Of a stretch of 64,000 bases of DNA, positions 8,857 through 17,356 are shown in pieces. Under the pieces are notes generated by a model. That model was not told where the DNA came from. It did no database searches and worked only from the letters and a program-made list of their open reading frames with translations. The translations under genes were made by a program, and so were the position numbers. The DNA is taken from positions 682,001 through 746,000 of the forward strand of contig NZ_MSPQ01000001.1 in NCBI RefSeq assembly GCF_001936475.1, written 5' to 3'. The first letter of the stretch is position 1. Each line of letters opens with the position of its first letter. This DNA comes from Algoriphagus marinus (lineage in GTDB: Bacteria > Bacteroidota > Bacteroidia > Cytophagales > Cyclobacteriaceae).

Positions 8857-9750
8857 TCAAGTTGGGTCGTACCCAAATTTTTTCAGTTTCGATTTATTTT
8901 TTCTCCAGTCTTGCTCCACCTTCACAAAGGTTTCCAAGAAGACTTTTTTTCCGAAGAATTTTTCCAATTCTACGCGGGATTCTATCCCTACTTTTTTGAG
9001 CATTTTACCCTTTTCACCGATCAAAATCCCTTTTTGACTTTCACGCTCTACAAAGATATTTGCTCGCATCCGGATCATTGTAGCATCTTCTTTGAAGTCT
9101 TCAATACTCACTTCAGTGCTGTAGGGAACTTCTTTTTTATAGTTGGTGAAGATTTTCTCTCGAATGATCTCGGAGGCAAAGAACCGTTCGGAGCGATCGG
9201 AAAGTTCCTCTTTATCATAAAAGGCAGGATGTTCAGGTAATCGGTCTAAGATTTCCTGGTTTATTTTTTCGATGTTGAATTTTTCTACAGCAGAAATTGG
9301 GATGACTACTTCAGATTTAATTCTTGAAGTCCAATAAGTTGTCACTTCCTCCAATTGACCTTCTTTAGCCAAGTCAATTTTATTAATGACCAAAAGAACA
9401 GGAACCCCAGATTGATTGATTTTTTCAATCACATGTTCTATATCAGTGTCTGTTTCATAGAGATCAGTGACGAAGAGAATGATGTCGGCATCTTCTAAAG
9501 AGATATTTACGAAGCTCATCATATTCTTCTGAAGCTCATACTGGGGCTTCAGCATTCCTGGTGTATCCGAAAAAACTATTTGATAATTTTCAGAATTTGT
9601 AAGGCCTACAATTCTGTGTCGGGTTGTCTGGGCCTTGGAAGTAATAATCGAAACTCGCTCACCTACAAGGATATTCATCAATGTGGATTTACCTACGTTT
9701 GGTTTTCCAATAATATTTACGAATCCCGCTTGGTGTTTTTCTTGGCTCAT
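8857..9750 (-). CDS. era: GTPase Era
   Basis: Era binds 16S rRNA near its 3' end and links 30S assembly to the cell cycle. The 297-residue protein has the P-loop GKPNVGKS (about 15-22), DTPG, the NKID specificity motif (about 120-124), and a C-terminal KH domain with the GEKGKMLKKVG loop (about 245-256). Length is normal. It is the first gene of the era-der unit, and a perfect -7 box lies at 9765-9772. Confidence 0.97.
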   Translation of the reverse strand: MSQEKHQAGFVNIIGKPNVGKSTLMNILVGERVSIITSKAQTTRHRIVGLTNSENYQIVFSDTPGMLKPQYELQKNMMSFVNISLEDADIILFVTDLYETDTDIEHVIEKINQSGVPVLLVINKIDLAKEGQLEEVTTYWTSRIKSEVVIPISAVEKFNIEKINQEILDRLPEHPAFYDKEELSDRSERFFASEIIREKIFTNYKKEVPYSTEVSIEDFKEDATMIRMRANIFVERESQKGILIGEKGKMLKKVGIESRVELEKFFGKKVFLETFVKVEQDWRKNKSKLKKFGYDPT

Positions 9751-9764
9751 TTTGAAAATTTTTA

Positions 9765-9772
9765 CAAAGGTA
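9765..9772 (-). promoter_or_regulatory. -7 promoter box for era-der
   Basis: The minus strand reads TACCTTTG, a perfect TAnnTTTG match, 15 nt upstream of the era ATG. No good TTTG -33 element is visible at the usual distance. Confidence 0.55.
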
Positions 9773-9795
9773 CTTGATTTTTGAGAGTTTGTCCT

Positions 9796-9803
9796 TACCT
9801 TTG
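9796..9803 (+). promoter_or_regulatory. -7 promoter box for the initiator tRNA
   Basis: The plus strand reads TACCTTTG, a perfect TAnnTTTG match, facing the tRNA at 9933 and back-to-back with the era box. It would also transcribe the broken tRNA copy at 9861-9915. Confidence 0.5.
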
Positions 9804-9860
9804 TCTCACAATTAGCCGAAAGGGCATTTGAAATAGTAATTTAGACGAAAGTCAAAAGAT

Positions 9861-9915
9861 ATATCGCGGGATGGAGCATCCGCGATAGCTATCGGGAGGT
9901 AGCTATCGGGCTCAA
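9861..9915 (+). pseudogene. Broken partial copy of the initiator tRNA
   Basis: An 18-bp sequence beginning ATATCGCGGGATGGAGCA is identical to the 5' end and flank of the intact tRNA (9929-9946). It is followed by GGTAGCTATCGGGCTCA, which resembles the tRNA D-arm to anticodon-stem region. A palindromic insertion (CGATAGCTATCG) interrupts it, and the 3' half is missing, so it cannot fold as a tRNA. Confidence 0.55.
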
Positions 9916-9932
9916 TCAGGCAAACAACATAT

Positions 9933-10005
<73 letters not shown>

Positions 10006-10011
10006 CATTAG

Positions 10012-10040
10012 AGGATACTAGAAATGGTATCCTTTTTTTT
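10012..10040 (+). terminator. Terminator after the tRNA
   Basis: A 7-bp stem, AGGATAC/GTATCCT, with an 8-nt loop is followed by eight Ts. It begins 7 nt after the tRNA discriminator base. Confidence 0.85.
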
Positions 10041-10105
10041 GTTTTAAGTTTTTTTGGTGGAAAGCCTTGCAATTTTTTAACTTCCCTTACTAAACCAACT
10101 CTTTT

Positions 10106-10525
10106 ATGAATGCATCCTCACCCATCACAATTTCAACTTTTGTCAATCTTCCAATTGAAATCGTGTGGAAAGTCTGGATTAGACCCGTGCATATCAAAAA
10201 GTGGAATAATGCCAGCCCCGATTGGTACACACCCTTCGCAAAAAATGATCTGAAAGTAGGAGGGAAGTTTTTGTATCGAATGGAAGCTCGAGATGGAAGT
10301 TTTGGTTTTGACTTTGAAGGGAAATATCTAGAAGTGGAAACTGAAAAACTCATCAGTTACCAGCTGGAGGATGGAAGAAAAGTGTGGGTTAAATTTGAAA
10401 AAGAAGATGATGGTGTACAGATTACCGAAACATTCGAACCGGAGCAGGAAAACTCAGTCGAACTCCAAAGAGAAGGCTGGCAAGCGATTTTAGATAATTT
10501 TAAAAGATATAGCGAAGCACTTTAA
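10106..10525 (+). CDS. SRPBCC/AHSA1-family protein
   Basis: The 139-residue protein matches the START-like AHSA1 fold. It has the N-terminal strand PITISTFVNLPIEIVWKVW, a KWNNASPDWYTP segment, a GGKFLYRME strand and the closing helix EGWQAILDNFKRYSEAL. These small cytoplasmic proteins have a hydrophobic cavity. Some stimulate Hsp90 in eukaryotes, while bacterial members are mostly uncharacterised. It is monocistronic. C-rich simple repeats (ACCTCCAACCTCC-type) follow at about 10585-10613 before the convergent FAD gene. Confidence 0.85.
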   Translation: MNASSPITISTFVNLPIEIVWKVWIRPVHIKKWNNASPDWYTPFAKNDLKVGGKFLYRMEARDGSFGFDFEGKYLEVETEKLISYQLEDGRKVWVKFEKEDDGVQITETFEPEQENSVELQREGWQAILDNFKRYSEAL

Positions 10526-10624
10526 TCCACTGATTGCTAATGCTGATTTATTCTAAAAGTTGAATTTTTTGATCAACTGAAAAACCTCCAACCTCCAACT
10601 TCCAACCTCCTGACTTCCCACTCT

Positions 10625-11872
10625 TCAATCAAACCTCCCAACTTCAAATCCCTGAATTTCAATCGCAGTATCCTTTTTCTGATGGAGTTCGGCTAAGACT
10701 TTTCCGGTACCTGGAGCCATGGAAATTCCCATCATGGAATGTCCACTACCTACCAAGACATTTGAATATCCCGGCGCAAAACCTATGTAAGGCAAGCCAT
10801 CTGGAGAGCATGGGCGCAATCCTTTCCAGATTTGATTTTCATTAGGAAACTTAGCTTCGAAGTCCGGGTAAAAACGATTGATCGATTCAAAGATTCCTTT
10901 CACTCGATTGAGATTAATCGATTGGTTTGTTCCCGCAATCTCCATCGTTCCTCCAAAACGGACCTCATCCCCATATGGACTTACGGCGACTTTCATTTCT
11001 GTCAAAATCGTCGCTTGCCTGATTTCAGGCTTGTTTTCCTGAATAAAGGAGTAGCCTTTTCCTCCCATCATAGGCAGTGAAAATCCGAGCATCTTGGCGA
11101 GTTCACCAGACCATGAACCCCCACAAAGCAGGACTTTTTCGGCCTCGATTTTACCCTGATCGGTGATGACTGCATTTACTTTTTGACCAGACTTTTCAAA
11201 GCCCAAAACCTGAGTATTGTACAGGAATTTCACCCCTTTTTCTTCTAAGTATTTTTTCAAAAAGCCATACAGTGCCCCAGGATCAAGATGGGCATCCCCA
11301 GGGAAAAGAACTGCGCCTCTAGCTTTTAATTCAAGGTTTGGTTCTACTTTTTTGATGTCTTCGGGAGTAAGGATTTCTGCTTCTAAACCGTATTTCCGAG
11401 CTAGATGCGCAAATTCAATTTCCTCTTTCTCCACTGATTCGGTTTGATAGGCCATCATTAATCCCTTTTCCACCAATGCAATTGCTGATTCCGGATGCTC
11501 CACTTTGAATTCCTGATAGAGGGCCTTGCTGAGTAAACTCAGATTCTTCAAAAAAGGAATGCTACGCTTTACCTGCTTTTCATTTGCAGCTTTGAAAAAA
11601 AGCATACACCACTGGGCGAGTTTGTAATCCAGTCGTGGATGGATATAAAAAGGACTTTTGCTGGAAAACATCCAACCGATTCCTTTGCTGATCATACCCG
11701 GTGCCGCCAATGGGATAATATGACTTGGAACAATCATGCCGGCATTACCAGTGGAGCAATTATCTTTTAGATCGGTCCGATCAACGATGGTGACTTCGAT
11801 TCCTTCTTTTTGAAGAAAATAAGCTGAGAAAAGTCCGACGATTCCACCGCCGATGATGATTGTTGGTTTCAT
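10625..11872 (-). CDS. FAD-dependent D-amino-acid dehydrogenase, probably D-hydroxyproline dehydrogenase
   Basis: The 415-residue flavoprotein of the DAO/DadA family starts with the dinucleotide motif GGGIVGLFSAY. I chose the ATG at 11872 over a GTG four codons upstream. In the hydroxyproline pathway this enzyme oxidises cis-4-hydroxy-D-proline to pyrroline-4-hydroxy-2-carboxylate. The assignment rests on its position as last gene of a cluster with hydroxyproline epimerase, a DapA-family deaminase and a ketoglutarate-semialdehyde-type dehydrogenase. By sequence alone it could be any D-amino-acid dehydrogenase. Confidence 0.85.
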   Translation of the reverse strand: MKPTIIIGGGIVGLFSAYFLQKEGIEVTIVDRTDLKDNCSTGNAGMIVPSHIIPLAAPGMISKGIGWMFSSKSPFYIHPRLDYKLAQWCMLFFKAANEKQVKRSIPFLKNLSLLSKALYQEFKVEHPESAIALVEKGLMMAYQTESVEKEEIEFAHLARKYGLEAEILTPEDIKKVEPNLELKARGAVLFPGDAHLDPGALYGFLKKYLEEKGVKFLYNTQVLGFEKSGQKVNAVITDQGKIEAEKVLLCGGSWSGELAKMLGFSLPMMGGKGYSFIQENKPEIRQATILTEMKVAVSPYGDEVRFGGTMEIAGTNQSINLNRVKGIFESINRFYPDFEAKFPNENQIWKGLRPCSPDGLPYIGFAPGYSNVLVGSGHSMMGISMAPGTGKVLAELHQKKDTAIEIQGFEVGRFD

Positions 11873-11962
11873 ATTCTGAAGCACTTAGTATAAAGTACAA
11901 AGTGGTAAATAAGCCAAGTTTAAAAGTTAAGCTTTACTTGGATTATTGGATTTTTTACATGT

Positions 11963-12988
11963 TTAAATAACCTGAAATCCATGTACATACGGGTCATCAT
12001 CGTCTAGGATAATTGTATTATAGCCATAGACTTTTGCCCAACCTTCAATGCTTGGAATGATGGCTGGTTTGCCTGCGATTTCGGTGACTTCCTCGATTCT
12101 TCCGGTGAATTTTGAGCCAATAAAACTCTCATGAATAAACTCATCTCCGGGTTTCAACCAGCCTTTCGCATGCCATTGAGCCATCCTGGCGGAAGTGCCT
12201 GTGCCGCAAGGTGAGCGGTCGATGGCTTTGTCTCCATAGAATACAGCATTTCTTGCAGTGCTTGTCGGGTCTAAAGTTTTGCCAGTCCACAAAACATGGG
12301 ACATTCCTCTAATCCGGTCATGCTCTGGATGGACAAAATCATATCGCTCGTTCATTTTCTGGCGTAGATTTCTAGCCATGGAAATAAGCTGCTCGGCTTT
12401 GTAATGTTCTAAGCCGAGGAAATTTTCCTGTGGATCTACGATGCAATAGAAGTTGCCGCCATAGGCCACATCTACTTTTAACATACCGAGTTCATCGGAT
12501 TCAATTTCAAGATTTTCCGCTGCCAAAAAGCTCTTGACATTGGTCAATTTCACAGACTTGACCTTTTTTCCTTCCTGCTTGTACTCGACCAGAACCAATC
12601 CTGCAGGAGCTTCCATCCGGAGGAATCCCGGTGTTTTCGGATGAATCAGCCCTTCTTCGATAGCAATGGTAATCGTACCGATCGTACCATGGCCGCACAT
12701 TGGTAAGCAGCCTGAGGTTTCAATGAAAAGCACGGCAAAATCATTTTCCGGATCATGAGGGGGGAAGAGCATGGAGCCAGACATCATATCATGTCCTCTC
12801 GGCTCAAACATCAAACCTGTCCGAATCCAATCTAAATTCTCCAGAAAATACTGTCGCTTTTCCAGCATGGAATTACCTTTCAAAAACGGCACACCACCGG
12901 AAACAACACGGACTGGATTACCACAGGTATGGGCGTCAATGCAGGAAAATGTATGCCTAGTGGGCCCCTTTACTTCTTTATTCATCAT
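11963..12988 (-). CDS. 4-hydroxyproline 2-epimerase (proline racemase family)
   Basis: The 341-residue protein belongs to the proline racemase superfamily. It carries both catalytic cysteines: Cys98 in LPMCGHG and Cys261 in SPCGTGTSAR. Two cysteines indicate a racemase or epimerase rather than the Cys/Thr 3-hydroxyproline dehydratases. It converts trans-4-hydroxy-L-proline to cis-4-hydroxy-D-proline, the first pathway step. Two adjacent ATG codons (12988, 12985) can start it. It lies between the aldehyde dehydrogenase and the FAD dehydrogenase in the same direction. Confidence 0.92.
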   Translation of the reverse strand: MMNKEVKGPTRHTFSCIDAHTCGNPVRVVSGGVPFLKGNSMLEKRQYFLENLDWIRTGLMFEPRGHDMMSGSMLFPPHDPENDFAVLFIETSGCLPMCGHGTIGTITIAIEEGLIHPKTPGFLRMEAPAGLVLVEYKQEGKKVKSVKLTNVKSFLAAENLEIESDELGMLKVDVAYGGNFYCIVDPQENFLGLEHYKAEQLISMARNLRQKMNERYDFVHPEHDRIRGMSHVLWTGKTLDPTSTARNAVFYGDKAIDRSPCGTGTSARMAQWHAKGWLKPGDEFIHESFIGSKFTGRIEEVTEIAGKPAIIPSIEGWAKVYGYNTIILDDDDPYVHGFQVI

Positions 12989-13024
12989 TCAAAATTCGAA
13001 ATCACCTATCAAAAATCTTATATC

Positions 13025-14470
13025 CTAAACCTCAAACTTACCGTTGACCTGTCTCATAATTTTGAGTGGATTCTCGTTTTTCAAAGCATCCGGAAGTAAG
13101 TCATTTGGCATATCCTGGAAGGCAATCGGTCGAGCAAAACGCTTGATTGCATGCGCTCCAACAGATGTACTTCGAGAATCGGTAGTCGAAGGATAGGGTC
13201 CACCATGCTGCATCGCAAATCCCACTTCCACTCCAGTAGGAACTCCGGCGAAGAGCATTCTGCCACATTTCTCTTCTAACAAATTGATCAGTTCTTTATG
13301 AGTTTTGAATTCCTCAGTATCTCCCCAGAGGGTAATTGTCAATTGTCCGTGGAGTTTTTCCGCTACTGATTTTAACTCATCATCGTTTTCATATACCACC
13401 ATTAAAGCAAAGGATCCAAAGACTTCCTCTTGAAAACGATCATCCATCATCCAATCGGCGGCACTGATTTCTGCCATAGCCGGACTGGCGTTTATAAGGT
13501 GTTTGGCATCAGGGACTTTGACCCATTCTAGTTCCGAGCGAAGCTGAAGTTCATTCAACGCCTTGTAATAGGATGCAGCGATCCCTTCGTGAAGCATCGG
13601 AGATGCCGCCACTCCTTGGATAGCCTCTGAAATCGCATTTCCAAATCGCTCTGCCAAGGTTCTCGGAACGAAAATTAATCCTGGATTGGTGCAGAACTGC
13701 CCAGCTCCTAGGGTCAATGAACTCACAAAACTTTGAGCTAGCGGGACTAACTCGTTTTTCAAACGCTGAGGGAAAGTGAAAATCGGATTTACCGAACCCA
13801 TTTCTGCATAAACTGGAATTGGGACTTCTCGGTTACCAGCGATGTTGAATAGAGATTTTCCTGCAGAAAATGAACCTGTAAATCCTACTGCTTTCGCCAA
13901 CGGATGCTTGACTAGGTCTTGACCCATTTTCACACCACCTTCCACATGAGTGAAAATACCTCCAGGAAGACCAGACTTTTTTACTGCCTGAGAGATGCAA
14001 TCTCCTACAAATTTGGAAGTATCGGGATGGGCTGGATGACCTTTGTAAACCACAGGACAGCCTGCTGCCAATGCAGAAATGGTATCACCGCCAGCTGTAG
14101 AAAAGGCCAAAGGGAAATTGCTCGCCCCAAAAACTACTACTGGTCCAAGTGGCGTCAGCATTCTTCGAATATCAGCTTTAGGTAGAGGAGAACGATTTGG
14201 GTCGGCTGGATCTATGGTAGCTTCTACCCAACTCCCCTCTCTAAGGAGGTTAGCAAAAAGTTTGATTTGCCCTGTCGTTCTACCCAATTCACCATTGATT
14301 CTACCTTCGGGAAGGTTAGATTCTCTGACTGCCATCAAGACAATAGCACTTCTATTTTCTTCTACAATCTCTGCGATTTTTTCAAGAAAATCTGCTTTTT
14401 TGGCTCCAGATAGGTTTTTATAACTTAGGAATGCCTCTTGGGCTGCTTGGAAAATATGGTCTAGGGTCAT
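13025..14470 (-). CDS. Alpha-ketoglutaric semialdehyde (2,5-dioxovalerate) dehydrogenase
   Basis: The 481-residue NAD(P)-dependent aldehyde dehydrogenase has its catalytic cysteine in GAGQFCTNPG (about Cys260) and the general-base glutamate in YAEMGSVNP (about Glu223). The divergent cysteine context GQFCTNPG is typical of the ketoglutarate-semialdehyde branch. It oxidises 2,5-dioxovalerate to 2-oxoglutarate, the last step of hydroxyproline breakdown. I chose the ATG at 14470 rather than the upstream TTG. It is the second gene after the DapA-family gene. Confidence 0.92.
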   Translation of the reverse strand: MTLDHIFQAAQEAFLSYKNLSGAKKADFLEKIAEIVEENRSAIVLMAVRESNLPEGRINGELGRTTGQIKLFANLLREGSWVEATIDPADPNRSPLPKADIRRMLTPLGPVVVFGASNFPLAFSTAGGDTISALAAGCPVVYKGHPAHPDTSKFVGDCISQAVKKSGLPGGIFTHVEGGVKMGQDLVKHPLAKAVGFTGSFSAGKSLFNIAGNREVPIPVYAEMGSVNPIFTFPQRLKNELVPLAQSFVSSLTLGAGQFCTNPGLIFVPRTLAERFGNAISEAIQGVAASPMLHEGIAASYYKALNELQLRSELEWVKVPDAKHLINASPAMAEISAADWMMDDRFQEEVFGSFALMVVYENDDELKSVAEKLHGQLTITLWGDTEEFKTHKELINLLEEKCGRMLFAGVPTGVEVGFAMQHGGPYPSTTDSRSTSVGAHAIKRFARPIAFQDMPNDLLPDALKNENPLKIMRQVNGKFEV

Positions 14471-14553
14471 TTGATTGGAAAATTTAAAATTCAAAAATTG
14501 GAAATTGCTTGACTAGGCACACATCTGACATCGGTCATTGTGCATCCTGCACC

Positions 14554-15444
14554 CTACAATTTAGGTCTTTTAGCCAAGCCATTGGTAATGATTTTCTCTA
14601 TTCTTTCTCTTTCTTCTCCGATCAAAGTCAGTCTAGGTGCACGGACATGCTCGCTTCCAACGCCACAATGGGTTTCAGCTAATTTGATGTATTGCACCAA
14701 TTTTGGATGAATGTCCAATTCCAAAAGTGGCAAAAACCAACGGTAAATCTCCGCCGCTTCTTTGATTTTACCTTCCTGAATAAGGTTGAAAATTGTAACT
14801 GTTTCCTTTGGGAAAGCACACACCAGTCCAGCCACCCAGCCGCAAGCACCCATCAGCAATTCTTCCATAGCCAAGGTATCCACACCGCAAAGCAACTTAT
14901 AGCGATCCCCAAATCGATTGATCATGCGGGTCACATTAGAAATGTCACGGGTTGATTCTTTGATTGCTTGGATATTTTCACATTCCGCCAATTCAGCAAA
15001 CATGTCGATAGTAACCAAAGTCTTATAATCCACAGGATTATTGTAGATCATCATTGGGAGTTTGGTCGAGTTGGCTACGGTTTTGAAATAAGTCACCACT
15101 TCTCGAGCATCTGCCGCATAGCGCATTGGAGGCAAGATCATCAAGCCTGATGCTCCAAGTTCCTCGGCTTTTTTTGCCCAGAAAAGGGCATCTTGTGTGG
15201 CGCCTTCAGCAATATTGAGAATAACAGGAACTTTGCCATTGATATAGTTTACTGTCTCTCTTGTCAGTGTGATTTTTTCTTCTGTAGAAAGTGCAGAACT
15301 TTCACCCAGCGTACCACCAAGGATAATTCCGTGTACACCCGACTCCAATTGAAAATCCAGGTTTTTGAAAAATAAAGACATGTCCAGACTTCCGTCTGCA
15401 TGAAATTTGGTTGTCACCGCAGGAAATACACCGTACCAGTTCAT
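14554..15444 (-). CDS. DapA-family aldolase/deaminase, probably pyrroline-4-hydroxy-2-carboxylate deaminase
   Basis: The 296-residue TIM-barrel protein has the Schiff-base lysine in AIKEST (Lys162) and the family tyrosine in IYNNPVDY (Tyr134). The family also includes dihydrodipicolinate synthase. Here the neighbouring epimerase, D-amino-acid dehydrogenase and ketoglutarate-semialdehyde dehydrogenase point to the deaminase step that makes 2,5-dioxovalerate. It is the promoter-proximal gene of the operon, with a perfect -7 box 14 nt upstream of its ATG. Confidence 0.9.
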   Translation of the reverse strand: MNWYGVFPAVTTKFHADGSLDMSLFFKNLDFQLESGVHGIILGGTLGESSALSTEEKITLTRETVNYINGKVPVILNIAEGATQDALFWAKKAEELGASGLMILPPMRYAADAREVVTYFKTVANSTKLPMMIYNNPVDYKTLVTIDMFAELAECENIQAIKESTRDISNVTRMINRFGDRYKLLCGVDTLAMEELLMGACGWVAGLVCAFPKETVTIFNLIQEGKIKEAAEIYRWFLPLLELDIHPKLVQYIKLAETHCGVGSEHVRAPRLTLIGEERERIEKIITNGLAKRPKL

Positions 15445-15457
15445 AGTTTTTTTATTT

Positions 15458-15465
15458 CAAAAGTA
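15458..15465 (-). promoter_or_regulatory. -7 promoter box of the hydroxyproline operon
   Basis: The minus strand reads TACTTTTG, a perfect TAnnTTTG match, directly upstream of the DapA-family ATG, implying a very short leader. Confidence 0.5.
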
Positions 15466-15514
15466 GGGGCAATCCAATTGAAATTCTTCCACCAGATTAC
15501 CTAAAATCAATATT

Positions 15515-15536
15515 ATATTGACATATTATTCAATAT
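15515..15536. promoter_or_regulatory. Inverted repeat in the divergent AraC/hydroxyproline promoter region
   Basis: ATATTGA and TCAATAT form perfect 7-bp arms separated by 8 bp, midway between the divergent AraC and DapA-family genes. It is a candidate operator for the AraC regulator, though AraC proteins more often use direct repeats, so this is tentative. Confidence 0.4.
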
Positions 15537-15557
15537 CAGTGTTGTTTTTTGGATAAT

Positions 15558-16457
15558 ATGATATCATTTTTGAGGATGTCTAAAGTCATTTCATTTCAGA
15601 TTCCAAAATCTCAAAAGGAGTTTATTCGATATCAAGAGGATCGTGGGGCTCATTTTTATGACAAGCTTCACCAGCATCCCCAACTTCAACTCACTTTGAT
15701 TGTGGAGGGAAAGGGTCAATTTCTGAGTGGGGATTATGTGGGAAGGTTTCAGCCAGGTGATGTGTTCTTTTTAGGAGAAAATGTTCCGCATGTTTTTCGA
15801 TCTGATCCGGAATTTTTTGATGCGGGAAGTGAAATGAAAGTGGCTGGGAATACGGTGTTCTTTGATTTTCAGGCTTTGGGAAAAGCTGTAAATGAGGTGG
15901 AGGATTTGAATGCCTTGCAGAAATTTCAAAGCTTCAACAGATCTTGCTTTCAGGTGAAAGGTGATGTATTGGAAGAATTGAGGAATATTTTGGAAAAATT
16001 TGGAAGTTTTCAAAGCCTTAATCGACTGCTCCAAGGAATCAAATTATTTACCTTATTGGATCAGGAAGGGGCTGAACTGATTCCCCTTAATCAAGGTGAA
16101 GAAGGTGGAAATTTGAACGAGCGGGATGGGAATCGGATGAACCAAGTCATGCAATTTTTATTGGAAAACCGTTTTCAAGCCATCACCTTGGATCAGGCTG
16201 CAGCAAAAGCCAACTTGAGCAAAGAAGCCTTTTGTCGCTTTTTTAAGCTCCGAACCCGAAAAACCTTTACCCAATATCTTCAACAGCTCCGGATCTCAGA
16301 AGCGCAAAAACTTCTTAGCGAAACAGAACTAGGTATCTCAGAAATAGCATACCGGGTGGGGTATGAGAATTTATCTTATTTCAACCGGAGTTTTAAAAAA
16401 TTAACAGAATCGTCTCCAAGAGATTGGAGAAAAGAAAGGAATCCTACATCCGCTTGA
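15558..16457 (+). CDS. AraC-family transcriptional regulator, likely hydroxyproline-responsive
   Basis: The protein (about 299 residues) has an N-terminal cupin sensor domain with a DKLHQHPQLQ metal/ligand motif and a PGDVFFLGENVPHVF strand. The C-terminal ~100 residues form two helix-turn-helix units (ITLDQAAAKANLSKEAFCRFF and ISEIAYRVGYENLSYFNRSF). It is divergent from the hydroxyproline genes, so it probably controls them. Possible starts are TTG 15549, ATG 15558 and ATG 15576; I took 15558. Its 3' end overlaps the convergent SDR gene by 14 bp. Confidence 0.9.
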   Translation: MISFLRMSKVISFQIPKSQKEFIRYQEDRGAHFYDKLHQHPQLQLTLIVEGKGQFLSGDYVGRFQPGDVFFLGENVPHVFRSDPEFFDAGSEMKVAGNTVFFDFQALGKAVNEVEDLNALQKFQSFNRSCFQVKGDVLEELRNILEKFGSFQSLNRLLQGIKLFTLLDQEGAELIPLNQGEEGGNLNERDGNRMNQVMQFLLENRFQAITLDQAAAKANLSKEAFCRFFKLRTRKTFTQYLQQLRISEAQKLLSETELGISEIAYRVGYENLSYFNRSFKKLTESSPRDWRKERNPTSA

Positions 16458-17214
16458 TATTCATTCCCCCATCAACAGAAATAATCTGACCGGTAGAATA
16501 GGGTAGGTCCCCACGAACTAAAGCAGCAACAACTTTCCCGATATCTTCAGGTTGGCCCATGCGAGGTTCCAGTGTCATGCCGCTTTTCACATTTTTGTGA
16601 TAGGTTTCCCGAACTGCTTCGATCATATCCGTTTCGATCACTCCTGGACGAATTTCATAAACAGGGACTCCAAACTCCGCCATTTTAATTGCAAAAACGG
16701 TGGACATCATCGAAAGTGCTGCCTTGGACATGCAATATGCCCCTCGCATTACCGATGCAATCTCCGCTGATACTGAAGTAATGTTGACAATACTTAAGTC
16801 AGATTCTGGATTGGCCTGCTTTAATTCTGCCATCCATTTGGCGATTTCTTGTGTGAGGAAAAATGTCCCTTTTTGATTGATCTCCATCAGGATGTCATAA
16901 TCTTCCTCGGAGATTTCCAAGACATCACAGCGCGTTCTTGGTGCTACCCCTGCATTATTCACCAGGACATCAATTCTTCCAAATTTCTCCCGAAGCCCAT
17001 TAACTATCGAAGCGCGGTCTTTACTTGAGGCAATATTTCCTTGCAAATATTCCACGCGGACGCCAAAAGACCGAAGTTTTTGAAGTGATTCAGCCGCCAG
17101 TGCTTCCTCCCGGACACCATTGATCGCAAGATCAAAGCCTTCTTTCGCTAATTTTTTGGCTATTCCTAGCCCGATACCTCTACTTCCTCCGGTGATTAGT
17201 GCTACTTGATTCAT
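16444..17214 (-). CDS. Short-chain dehydrogenase/reductase
   Basis: The 256-residue classical SDR has the TGGSRGIG cofactor loop near the N-terminus, NNAG, an active-site serine in the NITSVSAE segment and the YxxxK pair (Tyr160, Lys164). The ATG at 17214 is preferred over an upstream TTG at 17256. It resembles 3-oxoacyl-ACP reductase-type enzymes, but its position at the end of a sugar/uronate-type operon suggests oxidation or reduction of a hydroxyl on the imported compound. The substrate cannot be told from sequence. Confidence 0.88.
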   Translation of the reverse strand: MNQVALITGGSRGIGLGIAKKLAKEGFDLAINGVREEALAAESLQKLRSFGVRVEYLQGNIASSKDRASIVNGLREKFGRIDVLVNNAGVAPRTRCDVLEISEEDYDILMEINQKGTFFLTQEIAKWMAELKQANPESDLSIVNITSVSAEIASVMRGAYCMSKAALSMMSTVFAIKMAEFGVPVYEIRPGVIETDMIEAVRETYHKNVKSGMTLEPRMGQPEDIGKVVAALVRGDLPYSTGQIISVDGGMNIKRM

Positions 17215-17356
17215 TGGTTTTTTATTTTCAAATGGATTTAATGATTTGATGGTCAATTAAGCTTTGACGAATATGAACCTGCTCTCTGGTATTGTCTGAT
17301 CTTAAAATCCAACCACTCTTTTATTCAGGTATTTAGCCTCTAAAAACCGATACTTT

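Noticed and set aside
7541..9750. Duplicated GTPase gene
   Set aside because: Der and Era share P-loop motifs but are distinct families with different lengths and C-terminal regions.
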